Shown in pieces: positions 1-7,758 of a stretch of 64,000 nt of DNA. The position numbers and the translations under genes are program-made. How positions within the stretch are numbered: position 1 is the first letter of the stretch; each line of letters starts with the position of its first letter. A model generated the notes under the pieces. The model ran no database searches. It had not been told where the DNA came from and saw only the letters and a program-made list of their open reading frames with translations. This stretch comes from Betaproteobacteria bacterium (GTDB taxonomy: Bacteria > Pseudomonadota > Gammaproteobacteria > Burkholderiales > Casimicrobiaceae), in NCBI GenBank assembly GCA_009778785.1, contig WRFN01000002.1, positions 186,001 through 250,000 of the forward strand, in the 5' to 3' direction.

Positions 1-235
1 CCAGCGCATCGCTCACCGTAATCACGTCGGCCGCTTTCCCCGCGCCGGTCAAGCGCTGAATGTATTCGAAAATATGGCGGTGCGTGTCGGCGTAAAAATC
101 CTCGCGCGATAATACATCGCCAATCCGATCCATCGCCTCGTTGTCGATCAAAAGCCCGCCCAGCACGGCTTGCTCCGCCTCCATCGAGTGCGGTGGCAGC
201 TTCAGCGATTCTATGTCACGGTCTTGGTCGGGCAT
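1..235 (-). CDS. dnaB: Replicative DNA helicase DnaB, N-terminal part (runs off the window)
   Basis: Only the first 78 codons are present. The reverse strand from an ATG at 235 reads MPDQDRDIESLKLPPHSMEA and continues with EQAVLGGLL and an FYADTHRHIFEYI stretch, which is the typical start of the DnaB N-terminal (primase-interacting) domain. DnaB is the hexameric helicase that unwinds DNA at the replication fork. The ATPase domain lies outside the window. The gene is downstream of rplI on the same strand, as in many proteobacteria, but 600 bp of repeats and a terminator separate the two, so it probably has its own promoter in that gap. Confidence is high from the sequence and the neighbourhood. 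Confidence 0.9.
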   Translation of the reverse strand, partial: MPDQDRDIESLKLPPHSMEAEQAVLGGLLIDNEAMDRIGDVLSREDFYADTHRHIFEYIQRLTGAGKAADVITVSDAL

Positions 236-310
236 GGGAAATGGATGAGCGTCAATCTGAAACCATAAGGATACAGGACAGCGCAGATAAAACGAAGTGG
301 CGCAGGAATC

Positions 311-337
311 GTAGGTTGGCGGTGAGCGCAGCGAACC
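311..337 (+). repeat. Dispersed repeat family B, copy 1
   Basis: The sequence starts GTAGGTTGGCGGTGAGCGCA and continues with GCGAACC. The reverse complement of 752-778 matches it at 26 of 27 positions, so the two copies face each other around the repeat nest. A more diverged copy is at 7571-7599. Confidence 0.75.
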
Positions 338-410
338 TTAACGGATCGGTGCCGCAAAAACCCTTCCCCCTCATTATTTCCGTAGGAGCGGCATCTTGCC
401 GCCAGAAAAT

Positions 411-431
411 GCCCCTTTTCTGAAAGGGGGC
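411..431. repeat. 21-bp near-palindromic repeat family C, copy 1
   Basis: GCCCCTTTT-CT-GAAAGGGGGC. Related copies occur at 7517-7538, 37104-37124 and 41885-41905. It can form a hairpin and may act as a terminator or be a non-autonomous palindromic element. Confidence 0.6.
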
Positions 432-514
432 AGACGCCAAAGACGACCGGGGGGTTGTCCATCGTAGGGGCACGGCACACCGTGTGCGCCCTCGCCGCGA
501 CGTTACCCCACAGT

Positions 515-671
515 CGTCATTCCCGCGAAGGCGGGAATCCAGTCCTTCCACTCTCATTATTTTTTTCCTCATGGTGATGTGAGAAAGCGTATCGTCGCAT
601 TCTCACCAGTAAACACAGCGGCTGAAAATTTGAATCAGGATCGCTGGATTCCCGCCTTCGCGGGAATGACG
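515..671. mobile_element. MITE-like element with perfect 28-bp inverted ends (dRS3-like)
   Basis: The left end (515-542) and right end (644-671) are exact reverse complements over 28 bp. Each end contains ATTCCC-N8-GGGAAT (519-538 and 648-667), which matches the published form of the Neisseria dRS3 repeat. About 100 bp of AT-richer sequence without a coding frame lies between them. No obvious target duplication flanks the element. It could be a non-autonomous mobile element or a site used by an integrase; the sequence shows only the structure. Confidence 0.6.
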
Positions 672-751
672 GCAAGAGAGGGCTGCGTTTTGCTTGCTCT
701 TTCGCTCCCCCCGCCCACGCAAAAATAACAACATGCACATCGCCCCGTTGG

Positions 752-778
752 GGTTCGCTGCGCTCACCGCCAATCTAC
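752..778 (-). repeat. Dispersed repeat family B, copy 2 (inverted)
   Basis: This is the reverse complement of the copy at 311-337 with one mismatch. It forms the outer right arm of the nested repeat structure between dnaB and rplI. Confidence 0.75.
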
Positions 779-784
779 AAGCAC

Positions 785-813
785 AAAAAAACCGGCGCAA
801 GCGCCGGTTTTTC
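785..813 (-). terminator. Rho-independent terminator after rplI
   Basis: A stem CCGGCGC/GCGCCGG with a short loop is flanked by A-run and T-run, so it can stop transcription in both directions. It lies 27 bases past the rplI stop codon and closes the rpsF-priB-rpsR-rplI transcript. Confidence 0.85.
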
Positions 814-839
814 AGAACACCACAAACTACAAAGCGCCA

Positions 840-1301
840 TTACTGATTGGCAACGTCGCCCAGCACACTGACGGTGATCGTCGCCGTCACGTCGGTGTGC
901 GGCGCCAGCACGACTTGATGGTCGCCGACTTGTTTCAGCGGGCCTTCCGGCAGACGCACCATCGAGCGCTCGATGTGCGCGAAGCCGTTGCTCTTCAGCG
1001 CTTCGACGATGTCGATGTTGGTCACGGAACCGTACAAGTGACCATCGACGCCCGCTCTCTGCACGACTTGAATCGTCATGCCTTCCAGACGTTCGGCGAT
1101 CTCTTTGGCGTCGGTCAAGCGCGCCAGTTCCTGCTTCTCCAGCTCCGCCCGTTTTTCTTCGAGCATCTTGATGTTTTCCGGTGTCGCCCGCTTGGCTTTG
1201 CCCAGCGGGATCAGGTAGTTGCGCGCAAAGCCGTCTTTGACTTTGACCACTTCGCCGAGCGCGCCGACGTTGACAATTTTTTCGAGAAGAATGATCTGCA
1301 T
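840..1301 (-). CDS. rplI: 50S ribosomal protein L9
   Basis: 153 residues, the usual length. The N-terminus MQIILLEKIVNVGALGEVVK, followed by VKDGFARNYLIP, is the diagnostic L9 signature, and the long connecting helix (EEKRAELEKQELARL) leads to the C-terminal domain. L9 binds 23S rRNA domain V at the base of the L1 stalk and helps keep the reading frame. The ATG is preceded by AGGGG at good spacing. It is the last gene of the rpsF operon and is followed by a strong terminator. Only 12 bases separate it from rpsR. Confidence 0.98.
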   Translation of the reverse strand: MQIILLEKIVNVGALGEVVKVKDGFARNYLIPLGKAKRATPENIKMLEEKRAELEKQELARLTDAKEIAERLEGMTIQVVQRAGVDGHLYGSVTNIDIVEALKSNGFAHIERSMVRLPEGPLKQVGDHQVVLAPHTDVTATITVSVLGDVANQ

Positions 1302-1313
1302 CTTCGGCCCCTC

Positions 1314-1592
1314 TTAGTGACGGTCGGTGTAGGGCAAGAGCGCCAGAAATTGCGCGCGCTTGATCGCTACCGACAATTGACGCTGGTAACGGGCCTTGGT
1401 GCCGGTAATGCGAGCCGGCATGATTTTGCCGTTCTCTTGCAAAAACTCTTTGAGCACGTCGATATCTTTGTAGTCAATCTGTTTGACGCCTTCCGCCGTA
1501 AAGCGGCAGAATTTTTTGCGTTTGAACAGCGCATTGCCGCGGTCGCGGCGTTGTTTGTTGGCATCTTTGCCTTTTCCCATCATACGGGGCAT
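1314..1592 (-). CDS. rpsR: 30S ribosomal protein S18
   Basis: 92 residues. The segments [20 protein letters not shown] and [20 protein letters not shown] are the classical S18 core. S18 binds the 30S platform as a heterodimer with S6, whose gene is two positions upstream in the same operon. The start ATG at 1592 has AAGGAAT about six bases upstream; two in-frame ATGs follow at codons 4 and 5. The operon order rpsF-priB-rpsR-rplI is that of beta- and gammaproteobacteria. Confidence 0.98.
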   Translation of the reverse strand: MPRMMGKGKDANKQRRDRGNALFKRKKFCRFTAEGVKQIDYKDIDVLKEFLQENGKIMPARITGTKARYQRQLSVAIKRAQFLALLPYTDRH

Positions 1593-1615
1593 GATTCGAT
1601 TCCTTTATGTTTCAT

Positions 1616-1921
1616 TCAATTCGTTAATCGTTCGATCTGCGAGAGGTGTAACGCCAGCGTGATGCCGCTGCGCCAGCGTCGGGACAGAAAACCGCTACAG
1701 CGAAGCAAGCTGCCGACGGGCATCTGACTCAGGGTCAGCGCCTGCTGCCCGAAGGCGACGGTGAAAATTTCAAAATTCACCTGACGCATGGCGCCTTCTT
1801 CGGACTGCATCGACTGATGCGACAACATTCCTTCCTGTACGGCGACTCCGGCCGGAGTATGGCGCAACACGCTTTTTTCAATCAGCGTGGCATCCACTTC
1901 GATCCGGTTCACGGGTTCCAC
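1616..1921 (-). CDS. priB: Primosomal replication protein N (PriB)
   Basis: 101 residues with an OB-fold pattern: NRIEVDATLIEKSVLRHTPAG at the start and NFEIFTVAFGQQA in the middle. PriB is a single-strand DNA-binding protein that stabilises PriA on stalled forks and helps reload DnaB. Its place between rpsF and rpsR is diagnostic. The first in-frame start after the rpsF stop is GTG at 1921; a second GTG three codons later is also possible, and the ribosome-binding site does not decide clearly between them. The C-terminus (ALHLSQIERLTN) resembles betaproteobacterial PriB. Confidence 0.9.
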   Translation of the reverse strand: MEPVNRIEVDATLIEKSVLRHTPAGVAVQEGMLSHQSMQSEEGAMRQVNFEIFTVAFGQQALTLSQMPVGSLLRCSGFLSRRWRSGITLALHLSQIERLTN

Positions 1922-1963
1922 TCAGTTCCAACCTCTGGTTCTAAACCTCTTTTGACGACTTAA

Positions 1964-2389
1964 TCAGGCGACGTTCTCTTCCGGCGCCGCAGTGTCGGCT
2001 TCAACGTCGGCGAGCGCATCTTCGGGCATCTCTTTGCTCTCGACGCCTTTCTCGGTCAGCGATTTGGCTTTGTCCTCGCGCATCATCGGCGACGGCGTGG
2101 TCACTGCGGCGTCCATCGACACCACCAAATGACGCAGCACCGCATCGTTGAATTTGAAGGCGTGTTCCAGTTCTTCCAGCGTTTCGAGATTGCACTCGAT
2201 GTTCATCATCGCGTAATGACCCTTGTGCATCTTCTGGATCGGGTAAGCCATCTGGCGACGACCCCAATCTTCCAGGCGGTGGATACGTCCGCCGCGTGAT
2301 TCCACCATCGTGCGGTAACGATCGGCCATGGCCGGCACCTGCTCACTCTGGTCGGGGTGGACGATAAAAACGATTTCGTAATGACGCAT
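1964..2389 (-). CDS. rpsF: 30S ribosomal protein S6
   Basis: 141 residues from the ATG at 2389, which is preceded by AAAGGAG eight bases upstream; an in-frame TTG at 2422 is less likely. The sequence [20 protein letters not shown] and the segment [19 protein letters not shown] are typical of S6. The acidic C-terminal tail ([18 protein letters not shown]) is long, as in other proteobacteria. S6 pairs with S18 on the 30S platform. It is the first gene of its operon and sits behind a structured leader, which may allow feedback by the S6:S18 dimer, as is known for this operon in other bacteria. Confidence 0.97.
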   Translation of the reverse strand: MRHYEIVFIVHPDQSEQVPAMADRYRTMVESRGGRIHRLEDWGRRQMAYPIQKMHKGHYAMMNIECNLETLEELEHAFKFNDAVLRHLVVSMDAAVTTPSPMMREDKAKSLTEKGVESKEMPEDALADVEADTAAPEENVA

Positions 2390-2420
2390 GCAGTAAACTC
2401 CTTTCGGTCTGAATCGCGAC

Positions 2421-2506
2421 AAAAAGAACCCGGCTCCGATGAACCGGGCCTTTGCCGCAAGGCCTCCCCGTCTGCGGCGGGTGAGGCAAGAAAATTAGAT
2501 ATTATA
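2421..2506 (-). promoter_or_regulatory. rpsF promoter -10 and structured leader with terminator-like hairpin
   Basis: A -10 box TATAAT is at 2501-2506 on the minus strand; the -35 is weak. The leader then folds into two adjacent hairpins, GGCCTT/AAGGCC (2447-2464) and CCCGG/CCGGG (2429-2448). The second is followed by TTCTTTTT, like an intrinsic terminator. Because it lies between the promoter and the rpsF start, it could be an attenuator. Alternatively it ends transcripts coming from the upstream potassium-channel gene. Confidence 0.5.
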
Positions 2507-2594
2507 TACCAATCAGACGGTTGGCGCATCTATGGAAAAGGCGAATTCATAGAGGCCTTGTGCGTCTCCTGCCATGCTTTCGCCCTGCCTTACC

Positions 2595-4292
2595 TCAGCG
2601 CGCCGCTGTCCGCCACGCTGCCAGTTTGCGAAACACCCAACTGCGCGGCGGTTCGACGCCGGTTCGGATCAGCGGCAGCGGGCTGGGCGACAGGTAGTGC
2701 AGTTTTTGCAGTACGTCCACATCTTTGGTGCCCGCGAAAAGAATGTGGTCGCCCGTTTGCAAGATCGTATGCGCTTCCGGCAACAGCACTTCCTCGTTAC
2801 TGCGTACCAGCATCAACGCCATTGCCTGCAAGTTACGGGATGGATCGTAGGGATATACCAGAAGATCGCCGATTTTTAACGGAGCTTCAGGGTTGTAGGC
2901 GAAGGCTTCGCGCAAGCCCGGAAACGCTTCCATGCAGCGGAAAACCCAGAGGAACGGCACGCGGTCTTCTACCGTCGCTTCGAGTTGGGCGCTGGTGCGC
3001 TGGGCGAGATCGCCGGTATCTGCGCGCAACGCCTGCAAAAAACGACTTAAAAGCGGCGAAGTGATCAGTTGTCGTACTTCGTGCGAGGTGACGTCTGCTT
3101 GAATGAAACGCAGATCGGCGTTGGTGGCTTCGACCAAGCTGGCGTTTGAAGCGTGCATTTGGCGGACGACGACAAAAAGGTCGCGATTCAGCACGCGAGC
3201 GCGCCGGATCGCCGCCAGATTGATAGCGTCGCGGTCGGTACAAGCGACAATGCCGACGGCACGTTCGATGCCGGCTTCGGACAGCGTTTCCTGACTGTAG
3301 GTTTTTTGCAGAAGCGACGGCTCCGCCGCCAGTTCCGGATTGTTATCGATAGCCGTCCAAGAGGCATCAGCGCGCGTCAGCGCTTTAGCGACGTAATGGC
3401 CGAAACGCCCGAAGCCGCAAATCACCCAATGCCCGATAGGAAGTTTCAACACGGTCGGCCGCTTGGCGCCCGGCAGTCCGGTCAACCATTCCCGTACCCG
3501 CAGTTTTTCCGGCGAACTGAAATCCTGTCCCAGATTGAATGCGAAAGTTTCGTAAGGATTGACGATCTCGATGCGCTGGAACGATTCGAGGTTGGCGACG
3601 GCCATTTCCGAACGCGCCCGCGCGATAATCCTCAGGTTCGGATTGAGCGTCGAGCCGCCGATCGCCACCGCCTGCGTGGTATCGTCGTCACCGGCCAGCA
3701 CCACCATCGCCTGACATTGCGGGTGCGTCACCCCGGCGTCCACCAACGTTTCCGGCCAGCGCCCGTCGGCGGCAACGAACAACGGTGCCCGCAAATACTC
3801 CTGCGTTTCGATCCGCGCCACCCGATCCGCTTGCAGTTCGACAATCACCGATTTGTAGCCGATGCGGTCGAGCATTTGCGCCAGCACGGTGCCGCTCTGC
3901 CCGTAGCCGATGACCAGAATGAAGGGTTCCGTCTGCCGTCGCACCCGCGTCGAAAAATGGCTGCGCAAGATCGCTGCGCGAAAAGTCGGATCGCGCGTCA
4001 TATGAAAAATCACTGCCAGCGTGTACGCCCAGGAGGTCACTGAAATACAAATCGAAAAGATCACCCAAAGGCGTTGCGCTTCGGAAAACGCATAAGGCTC
4101 TTCGCCAAAACCGACGGTCGTGGCGGTGAAAGTCATGACGTAAAAAGCGTGAAAATAACCGAGGATCGCCGGGTTACCGTTGGCGTCAACGCCGGGGATA
4201 TTTGCCAATCCCAAAACCGAAATGATGGCCGTGCCGATCAAGGCGAGCAGCGGTCGCCTCAAACGACGCAGAATGAGAAAGAACGGTTCCAT
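2595..4292 (-). CDS. Potassium channel protein with two RCK (TrkA-N/C) domains
   Basis: 565 residues from the ATG at 4292. The N-terminus has two membrane helices (about 15-32 and 75-95) around a pore loop with the selectivity filter TTVGFG (residues 58-63), the K+ channel signature. Two Rossmann-type nucleotide-binding domains follow: IGYGQSGTVLAQ near residue 125 and ICGFGRFGHYVAKAL near 305. Each is followed by TrkA-C-like sequence, such as KIGDLLVYPYD. This is the Kch/MthK-like class of inner-membrane K+ channels gated by cytosolic ligands. The larger frame that opens upstream overlaps the neighbouring gene and reads as non-conserved, so I reject its start. It is 20 bp downstream of a small membrane protein gene and probably co-transcribed. 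Confidence 0.85.
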   Translation of the reverse strand: MEPFFLILRRLRRPLLALIGTAIISVLGLANIPGVDANGNPAILGYFHAFYVMTFTATTVGFGEEPYAFSEAQRLWVIFSICISVTSWAYTLAVIFHMTRDPTFRAAILRSHFSTRVRRQTEPFILVIGYGQSGTVLAQMLDRIGYKSVIVELQADRVARIETQEYLRAPLFVAADGRWPETLVDAGVTHPQCQAMVVLAGDDDTTQAVAIGGSTLNPNLRIIARARSEMAVANLESFQRIEIVNPYETFAFNLGQDFSSPEKLRVREWLTGLPGAKRPTVLKLPIGHWVICGFGRFGHYVAKALTRADASWTAIDNNPELAAEPSLLQKTYSQETLSEAGIERAVGIVACTDRDAINLAAIRRARVLNRDLFVVVRQMHASNASLVEATNADLRFIQADVTSHEVRQLITSPLLSRFLQALRADTGDLAQRTSAQLEATVEDRVPFLWVFRCMEAFPGLREAFAYNPEAPLKIGDLLVYPYDPSRNLQAMALMLVRSNEEVLLPEAHTILQTGDHILFAGTKDVDVLQKLHYLSPSPLPLIRTGVEPPRSWVFRKLAAWRTAAR

Positions 4293-4312
4293 GCGTATGC
4301 CGGTTTTTTCCG

Positions 4313-4696
4313 TCAGCGGGTTTGCCGCAAGGTTTCGCCGATCAACAGAATGACCGAAATCACATTGGCCAACAGCGCCCCGCCCGACAGCGAAACGATG
4401 GTGGACATCGTCTCTGCATCCATCGGCTGGCCGCTGACCTGCGTTTGCCACACCCACACGAAGCACGAGAGAATCAGTTGCAGCACCACCGCCAGACTGG
4501 TGGCCAGTTGCAGCGCGCCGATCTGCGTGCGGTCGCCGAGTTTCAATACCATCACCACCACACTGATGCCCAACGCCAGAAACAACTCGGTGGCGTTGTG
4601 CTGGTAAATCACATCAATCTCGCCGATGAAGAAACCCGTGTTCAAGGTACAGGCGAGAATGACAAAAAATCCGAAAATCACTTTTTCCAAATTCAA
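4313..4696 (-). CDS. Small four-helix membrane protein (DUF6394-like)
   Basis: 127 residues, mostly hydrophobic, with about three to four helices (residues 6-23, 33-52, 60-83, 98-120). The start MNLEKVIFGFFVILACTLN and the motif VVMVLKLGDRTQIGALQLAT resemble DUF6394, which is often next to ion-channel or TrkA genes; I recall this family only in outline. The start codon is TTG at 4696 with AAGGGGA close upstream; the nearest upstream ATG is out of frame. The gene lies 20 bp before the potassium-channel gene, so the two likely form an operon and the protein may assist that channel. Function unknown. Confidence 0.7.
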   Translation of the reverse strand: MNLEKVIFGFFVILACTLNTGFFIGEIDVIYQHNATELFLALGISVVVMVLKLGDRTQIGALQLATSLAVVLQLILSCFVWVWQTQVSGQPMDAETMSTIVSLSGGALLANVISVILLIGETLRQTR

Positions 4697-4825
4697 GATC
4701 GTCCCCTTGGGAAACCCGATAAATGTATATCATAGCCGTTTGCCAAGTGAAACGCACGAAAACGACATGAAACGGAAGCGGCGGCTTGATAAAATAGAGA
4801 CAACTTACTGCTTTTTGCCCCCATT

Positions 4826-7492
4826 ATGAATTCCGACACAATCTTCTCCTCTACCTCCAAACACCGACTCGATTACCGTCCCGCGCCTTTTCTCGTTCCC
4901 CGCATCGAAATGGCGTTCGATCTTGACGCCGACGCAACCGAAGTCACCGCGACCCTGCATTTCACGCGCAACCCCGAAGCGCACGCCGAGGATCGCCGCG
5001 CCCCGCTGATCCTCGACGGCGAAGCGCAAACTTTACTTGCCGTGGCGCTGAACGGCGCACCGTTCGCGGCTTCGCGTTACCAACTCGACAACGTCCGCTT
5101 CATTCTCCCCGACGCGCCCGACAGCGGTACGATCACCCTCACCACCCGTCACGCGCCGTCGCAGAACACCGCGCTCGAAGGGCTTTATCTATCGTCGGGC
5201 GTGTTTTGCACCCAATGCGAGGCTGAAGGTTTCCGTCGCATCACTTACTTTCCCGATCGTCCCGATGTGTTGTCGCGTTTCGACGTGACGCTGCGCGCCG
5301 ACCGCCGAAGCGTTCCCGTGCTCCTCGCCAACGGCAACCGCATCGACGCCAGTGAGTTACCCAATGGCCGCCACTTCGCTCGCTGGCAAGACCCGTTTCC
5401 CAAACCTTGTTATCTTTTCGCGCTGGTCGCCGGTGATCTCGACGTGTTGCGCGACCATTTCGTGACCGTCTCCGGCCGCAAAGTCACACTCGAAATTTAT
5501 TCGACGAAAGAAAACATTCCGCGCTGCGCCTACGCGATGTCGGCACTGAAACGCGCCATGCGTTGGGACGAAACCCGTTACCGCCGCGAATATGATCTTG
5601 ATCGTTTCATGATTTTCTGCGCCGACGATTTCAATTCGGGCGCGATGGAGAACAAGGGACTCAACATCTTCAACAGTCGCTTGATTCTCGCCGATCCGGA
5701 AACCGCCACCGACGACGACTATCACGCCATCGAGAGCGTCATCGCGCACGAGTATTTTCACAACTGGACCGGCAACCGCGTCACCTGCCGCGACTGGTTT
5801 CAACTCTCGTTGAAAGAAGGGCTGACCGTTTTCCGCGATCAACAATTTTCATCCGATATGGGGTCGGCGGCGGCAGAGCGCATCGCCATCGTCGATTTTC
5901 TGCGAAGACGACAGTTTCCGGAAGACGCCGGCCCGACGGCGCATCCGGTACGCCCCGACGAATACCGCGAAATCCGCAATTTCTACACGATGACCGTCTA
6001 TGAAAAAGGCGCCGAAGTCATCCGCATGCTGCACCAATTGCTGGGCGAAGCCCTGTTTCAGCGCGGCATGGATCTCTACTTTGCGCGCCACGATGGGCAA
6101 GCCGTCACCTGCGACGATTTCGTGCAAGCAATGCAAGACGCTTCAAGCATCGACTTGACGCAGTTCAAACGTTGGTACTCGCAAGCCGGTACGCCGCAAC
6201 TTCGCGCTTCCGGCCACTTCGATGCAGCAAGCCGCAGCTACACCTTGACGCTCGAACAACACACCGCGCCGACGCCGGGACAACCCGATAAAGCGCCGCT
6301 CGCCATCCCGGTCGCCGTCGGCCTTCTCGACGCACAAGGCAAGGATTTGTCGCTGCAATGGAGTGCTGATAATAACGCGCCCACCACGCGCGTGTTGCTG
6401 CTCGATCAACCGCAACAAAGTTTTCGCTTTGAAGCCATCGATGCCTGCCCGATCCCCTCGTTGCTGCGCGGCGGCTCGGCGCCGGCGCGTTTGAGTTTCG
6501 ATTACGACGAAGCCGCGCTGAATCGCCTCGCCCGCCACGACAGCGATCCGGTCAACCGCTGGGACGCGGCGCAACGCGCGCTCACCGCAGCGCTCGTCAC
6601 ACTGGCGCGAACGTCACCCCCCTCTCAACTTCCTTCTTCGTTGCTCGAACTTTATTCGGCGTTACTCACCGATGAAGCGAGTGATCCGATGTTGCGCGCG
6701 CTGGCGCTCGCCCTCCCCGACCTCAACGCGCTGATCAGTTTGCACGCGCCGTTTCCGGTCGAAGCGTTTGTTGCGGCATTGAACCACATGCGGCGCGCGC
6801 TTGCCGAAGCCCTCGTCGAGCCGCTCATCGCCACCGTCGAGCGTCACACCGTCTCATCACCGTACAACCCTAACGTCGAACAAGCGGCGCATCGCAAATT
6901 GCACGCGCTGGCGCTTTCGCTGCTGTGCGCCTCCGAACAAAAAGAAATGTGCGAAAACGCTTGCCAACGCGCCGCCGCGCTCTACCGTCGCGCCGACAAC
7001 ATGACCGACACCATCACGGCACTCGCCGCGTTGCGCGATATCGATCATCCGCTGCGTGCCGAGTTGTACGCCGATTTTGAAAAACGCTGGCGTGAGAATC
7101 CGCTGGTGCTCGACAAATGGTTCGCGCTCGAAGCCTCCGCTTTTCGCATCAACAGCAACGATGCCCTAGCTCGCGTCAATGAACTCCTTCAACACCCGGC
7201 GTTCTCGCTGAAGAACCCCAATCGAGTGCGCGCCGTGCTCGGCGTTTTCGCGCAGCGCAACACCGCCGCCTTCCATGCCGCCGACGGCAGCGGTTATCGC
7301 TTCATCGCCGATTATATCGACACCCTCGACAGCCTCAACCCGCAAGTCGCCGCGATGCTGCTCAACGCCTTCAGCCTTTGGGCGCACCTCGCCGAGCCGC
7401 AGCGCAGCCAAGCACAACAAGCGTTGAAGGGATTGACGGAAAAAGCGCGCTCTACCGAAACGGCGGAGTTACTCGACAAACTCTTATTGTAG
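4826..7492 (+). CDS. pepN: Aminopeptidase N (M1 family)
   Basis: 888 residues, the normal length for bacterial PepN. The GAMEN substrate-binding motif is at 272-276 and the zinc site HEYFH at 308-312, with the third ligand Glu331 in LKEG. The enzyme is cytosolic and removes N-terminal residues from peptides late in protein turnover. The all-helical C-terminal half is present to the end (ELLDKLLL). Divergent from the membrane-protein gene at 4696, with a 129-bp gap that must hold promoters for both. The following gap carries repeats and a large palindrome before the convergent icd. Confidence 0.97.
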   Translation: MNSDTIFSSTSKHRLDYRPAPFLVPRIEMAFDLDADATEVTATLHFTRNPEAHAEDRRAPLILDGEAQTLLAVALNGAPFAASRYQLDNVRFILPDAPDSGTITLTTRHAPSQNTALEGLYLSSGVFCTQCEAEGFRRITYFPDRPDVLSRFDVTLRADRRSVPVLLANGNRIDASELPNGRHFARWQDPFPKPCYLFALVAGDLDVLRDHFVTVSGRKVTLEIYSTKENIPRCAYAMSALKRAMRWDETRYRREYDLDRFMIFCADDFNSGAMENKGLNIFNSRLILADPETATDDDYHAIESVIAHEYFHNWTGNRVTCRDWFQLSLKEGLTVFRDQQFSSDMGSAAAERIAIVDFLRRRQFPEDAGPTAHPVRPDEYREIRNFYTMTVYEKGAEVIRMLHQLLGEALFQRGMDLYFARHDGQAVTCDDFVQAMQDASSIDLTQFKRWYSQAGTPQLRASGHFDAASRSYTLTLEQHTAPTPGQPDKAPLAIPVAVGLLDAQGKDLSLQWSADNNAPTTRVLLLDQPQQSFRFEAIDACPIPSLLRGGSAPARLSFDYDEAALNRLARHDSDPVNRWDAAQRALTAALVTLARTSPPSQLPSSLLELYSALLTDEASDPMLRALALALPDLNALISLHAPFPVEAFVAALNHMRRALAEALVEPLIATVERHTVSSPYNPNVEQAAHRKLHALALSLLCASEQKEMCENACQRAAALYRRADNMTDTITALAALRDIDHPLRAELYADFEKRWRENPLVLDKWFALEASAFRINSNDALARVNELLQHPAFSLKNPNRVRAVLGVFAQRNTAAFHAADGSGYRFIADYIDTLDSLNPQVAAMLLNAFSLWAHLAEPQRSQAQQALKGLTEKARSTETAELLDKLLL

Positions 7493-7516
7493 GAACACCA
7501 CCGTATCTCGCTTCAA

Positions 7517-7538
7517 GCCCTCTTTTTGAAAGGAGGCG
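7517..7538. repeat. Near-palindromic repeat family C, copy 2
   Basis: GCCCTCTTTTTGAAAGGAGG: same pattern as 411-431, located 25 bases after the pepN stop. Together with family B (7571-7599) and a relic of the 28-bp repeat (7660-7686) it fills the pepN-icd gap. Confidence 0.5.
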
Positions 7539-7570
7539 TCGGCCTGAGCTTGCCAAAGGGCGACGGAAGT

Positions 7571-7599
7571 GTAGGACGGGTAAAGCGTAGCGAAACCCA
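7571..7599 (+). repeat. Dispersed repeat family B, copy 3 (diverged)
   Basis: GTAGGACGGGTAAAGCGTAG followed by CGAAACCCA. It resembles the copies at 311-337 and 752-778 but is degenerate. Confidence 0.45.
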
Positions 7600-7659
7600 T
7601 CTTGCGCTCAACTATGAGCGCAGCTTTTTCGATCCGACACGGTGATGAATTTTATTGCT

Positions 7660-7686
7660 GTCGTTCCCGCGAAGGCAGGAACCCAG
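7660..7686 (+). repeat. Degenerate dRS3-like repeat
   Basis: TCGTTCCCGCGAAGGCAGGA followed by ACCCAG. This is a mutated copy of the 28-bp end repeat seen at 515-542: the TTCCC/GGGAA arms have changed, but the core GCGAAGGC is kept. Confidence 0.6.
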
Positions 7687-7708
7687 CCCTTTCATCTTCA
7701 TTATTTTC

Positions 7709-7736
7709 GTAGGGGCGCTTCGCGAAGCGCCCCTAC
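7709..7736. terminator. Perfect 28-bp palindrome between convergent pepN and icd
   Basis: The left half GTAGGGGCGCTTCG is the exact reverse complement of the right half. It lies 22 bases past the icd stop and between two convergent genes, so a role as bidirectional terminator is likely, although no long T-run follows. A shorter relative is at 39502-39519. Confidence 0.6.
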
Positions 7737-7758
7737 AAATTCACCCTACGCCAACTCC

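Larger units (their letters stand above)
236..839. other. Repeat-filled intergenic region between dnaB and rplI
   Basis: No credible gene lies in these 604 bases; the reading frames present are made of palindromes. It holds an outer inverted pair of 27-bp repeats (311-337 and 752-778), a 21-bp palindrome (411-431), an inner inverted pair of perfect 28-bp repeats (515-542 and 644-671) and the rplI terminator (785-813). A dnaB promoter should lie here on the minus strand, but I could not pick a convincing one. Confidence 0.7.

Noticed and set aside
515..671. CRISPR array
   Set aside because: The 28-bp repeats occur as one inverted pair, not as regularly spaced direct repeats, and no cas genes are present.
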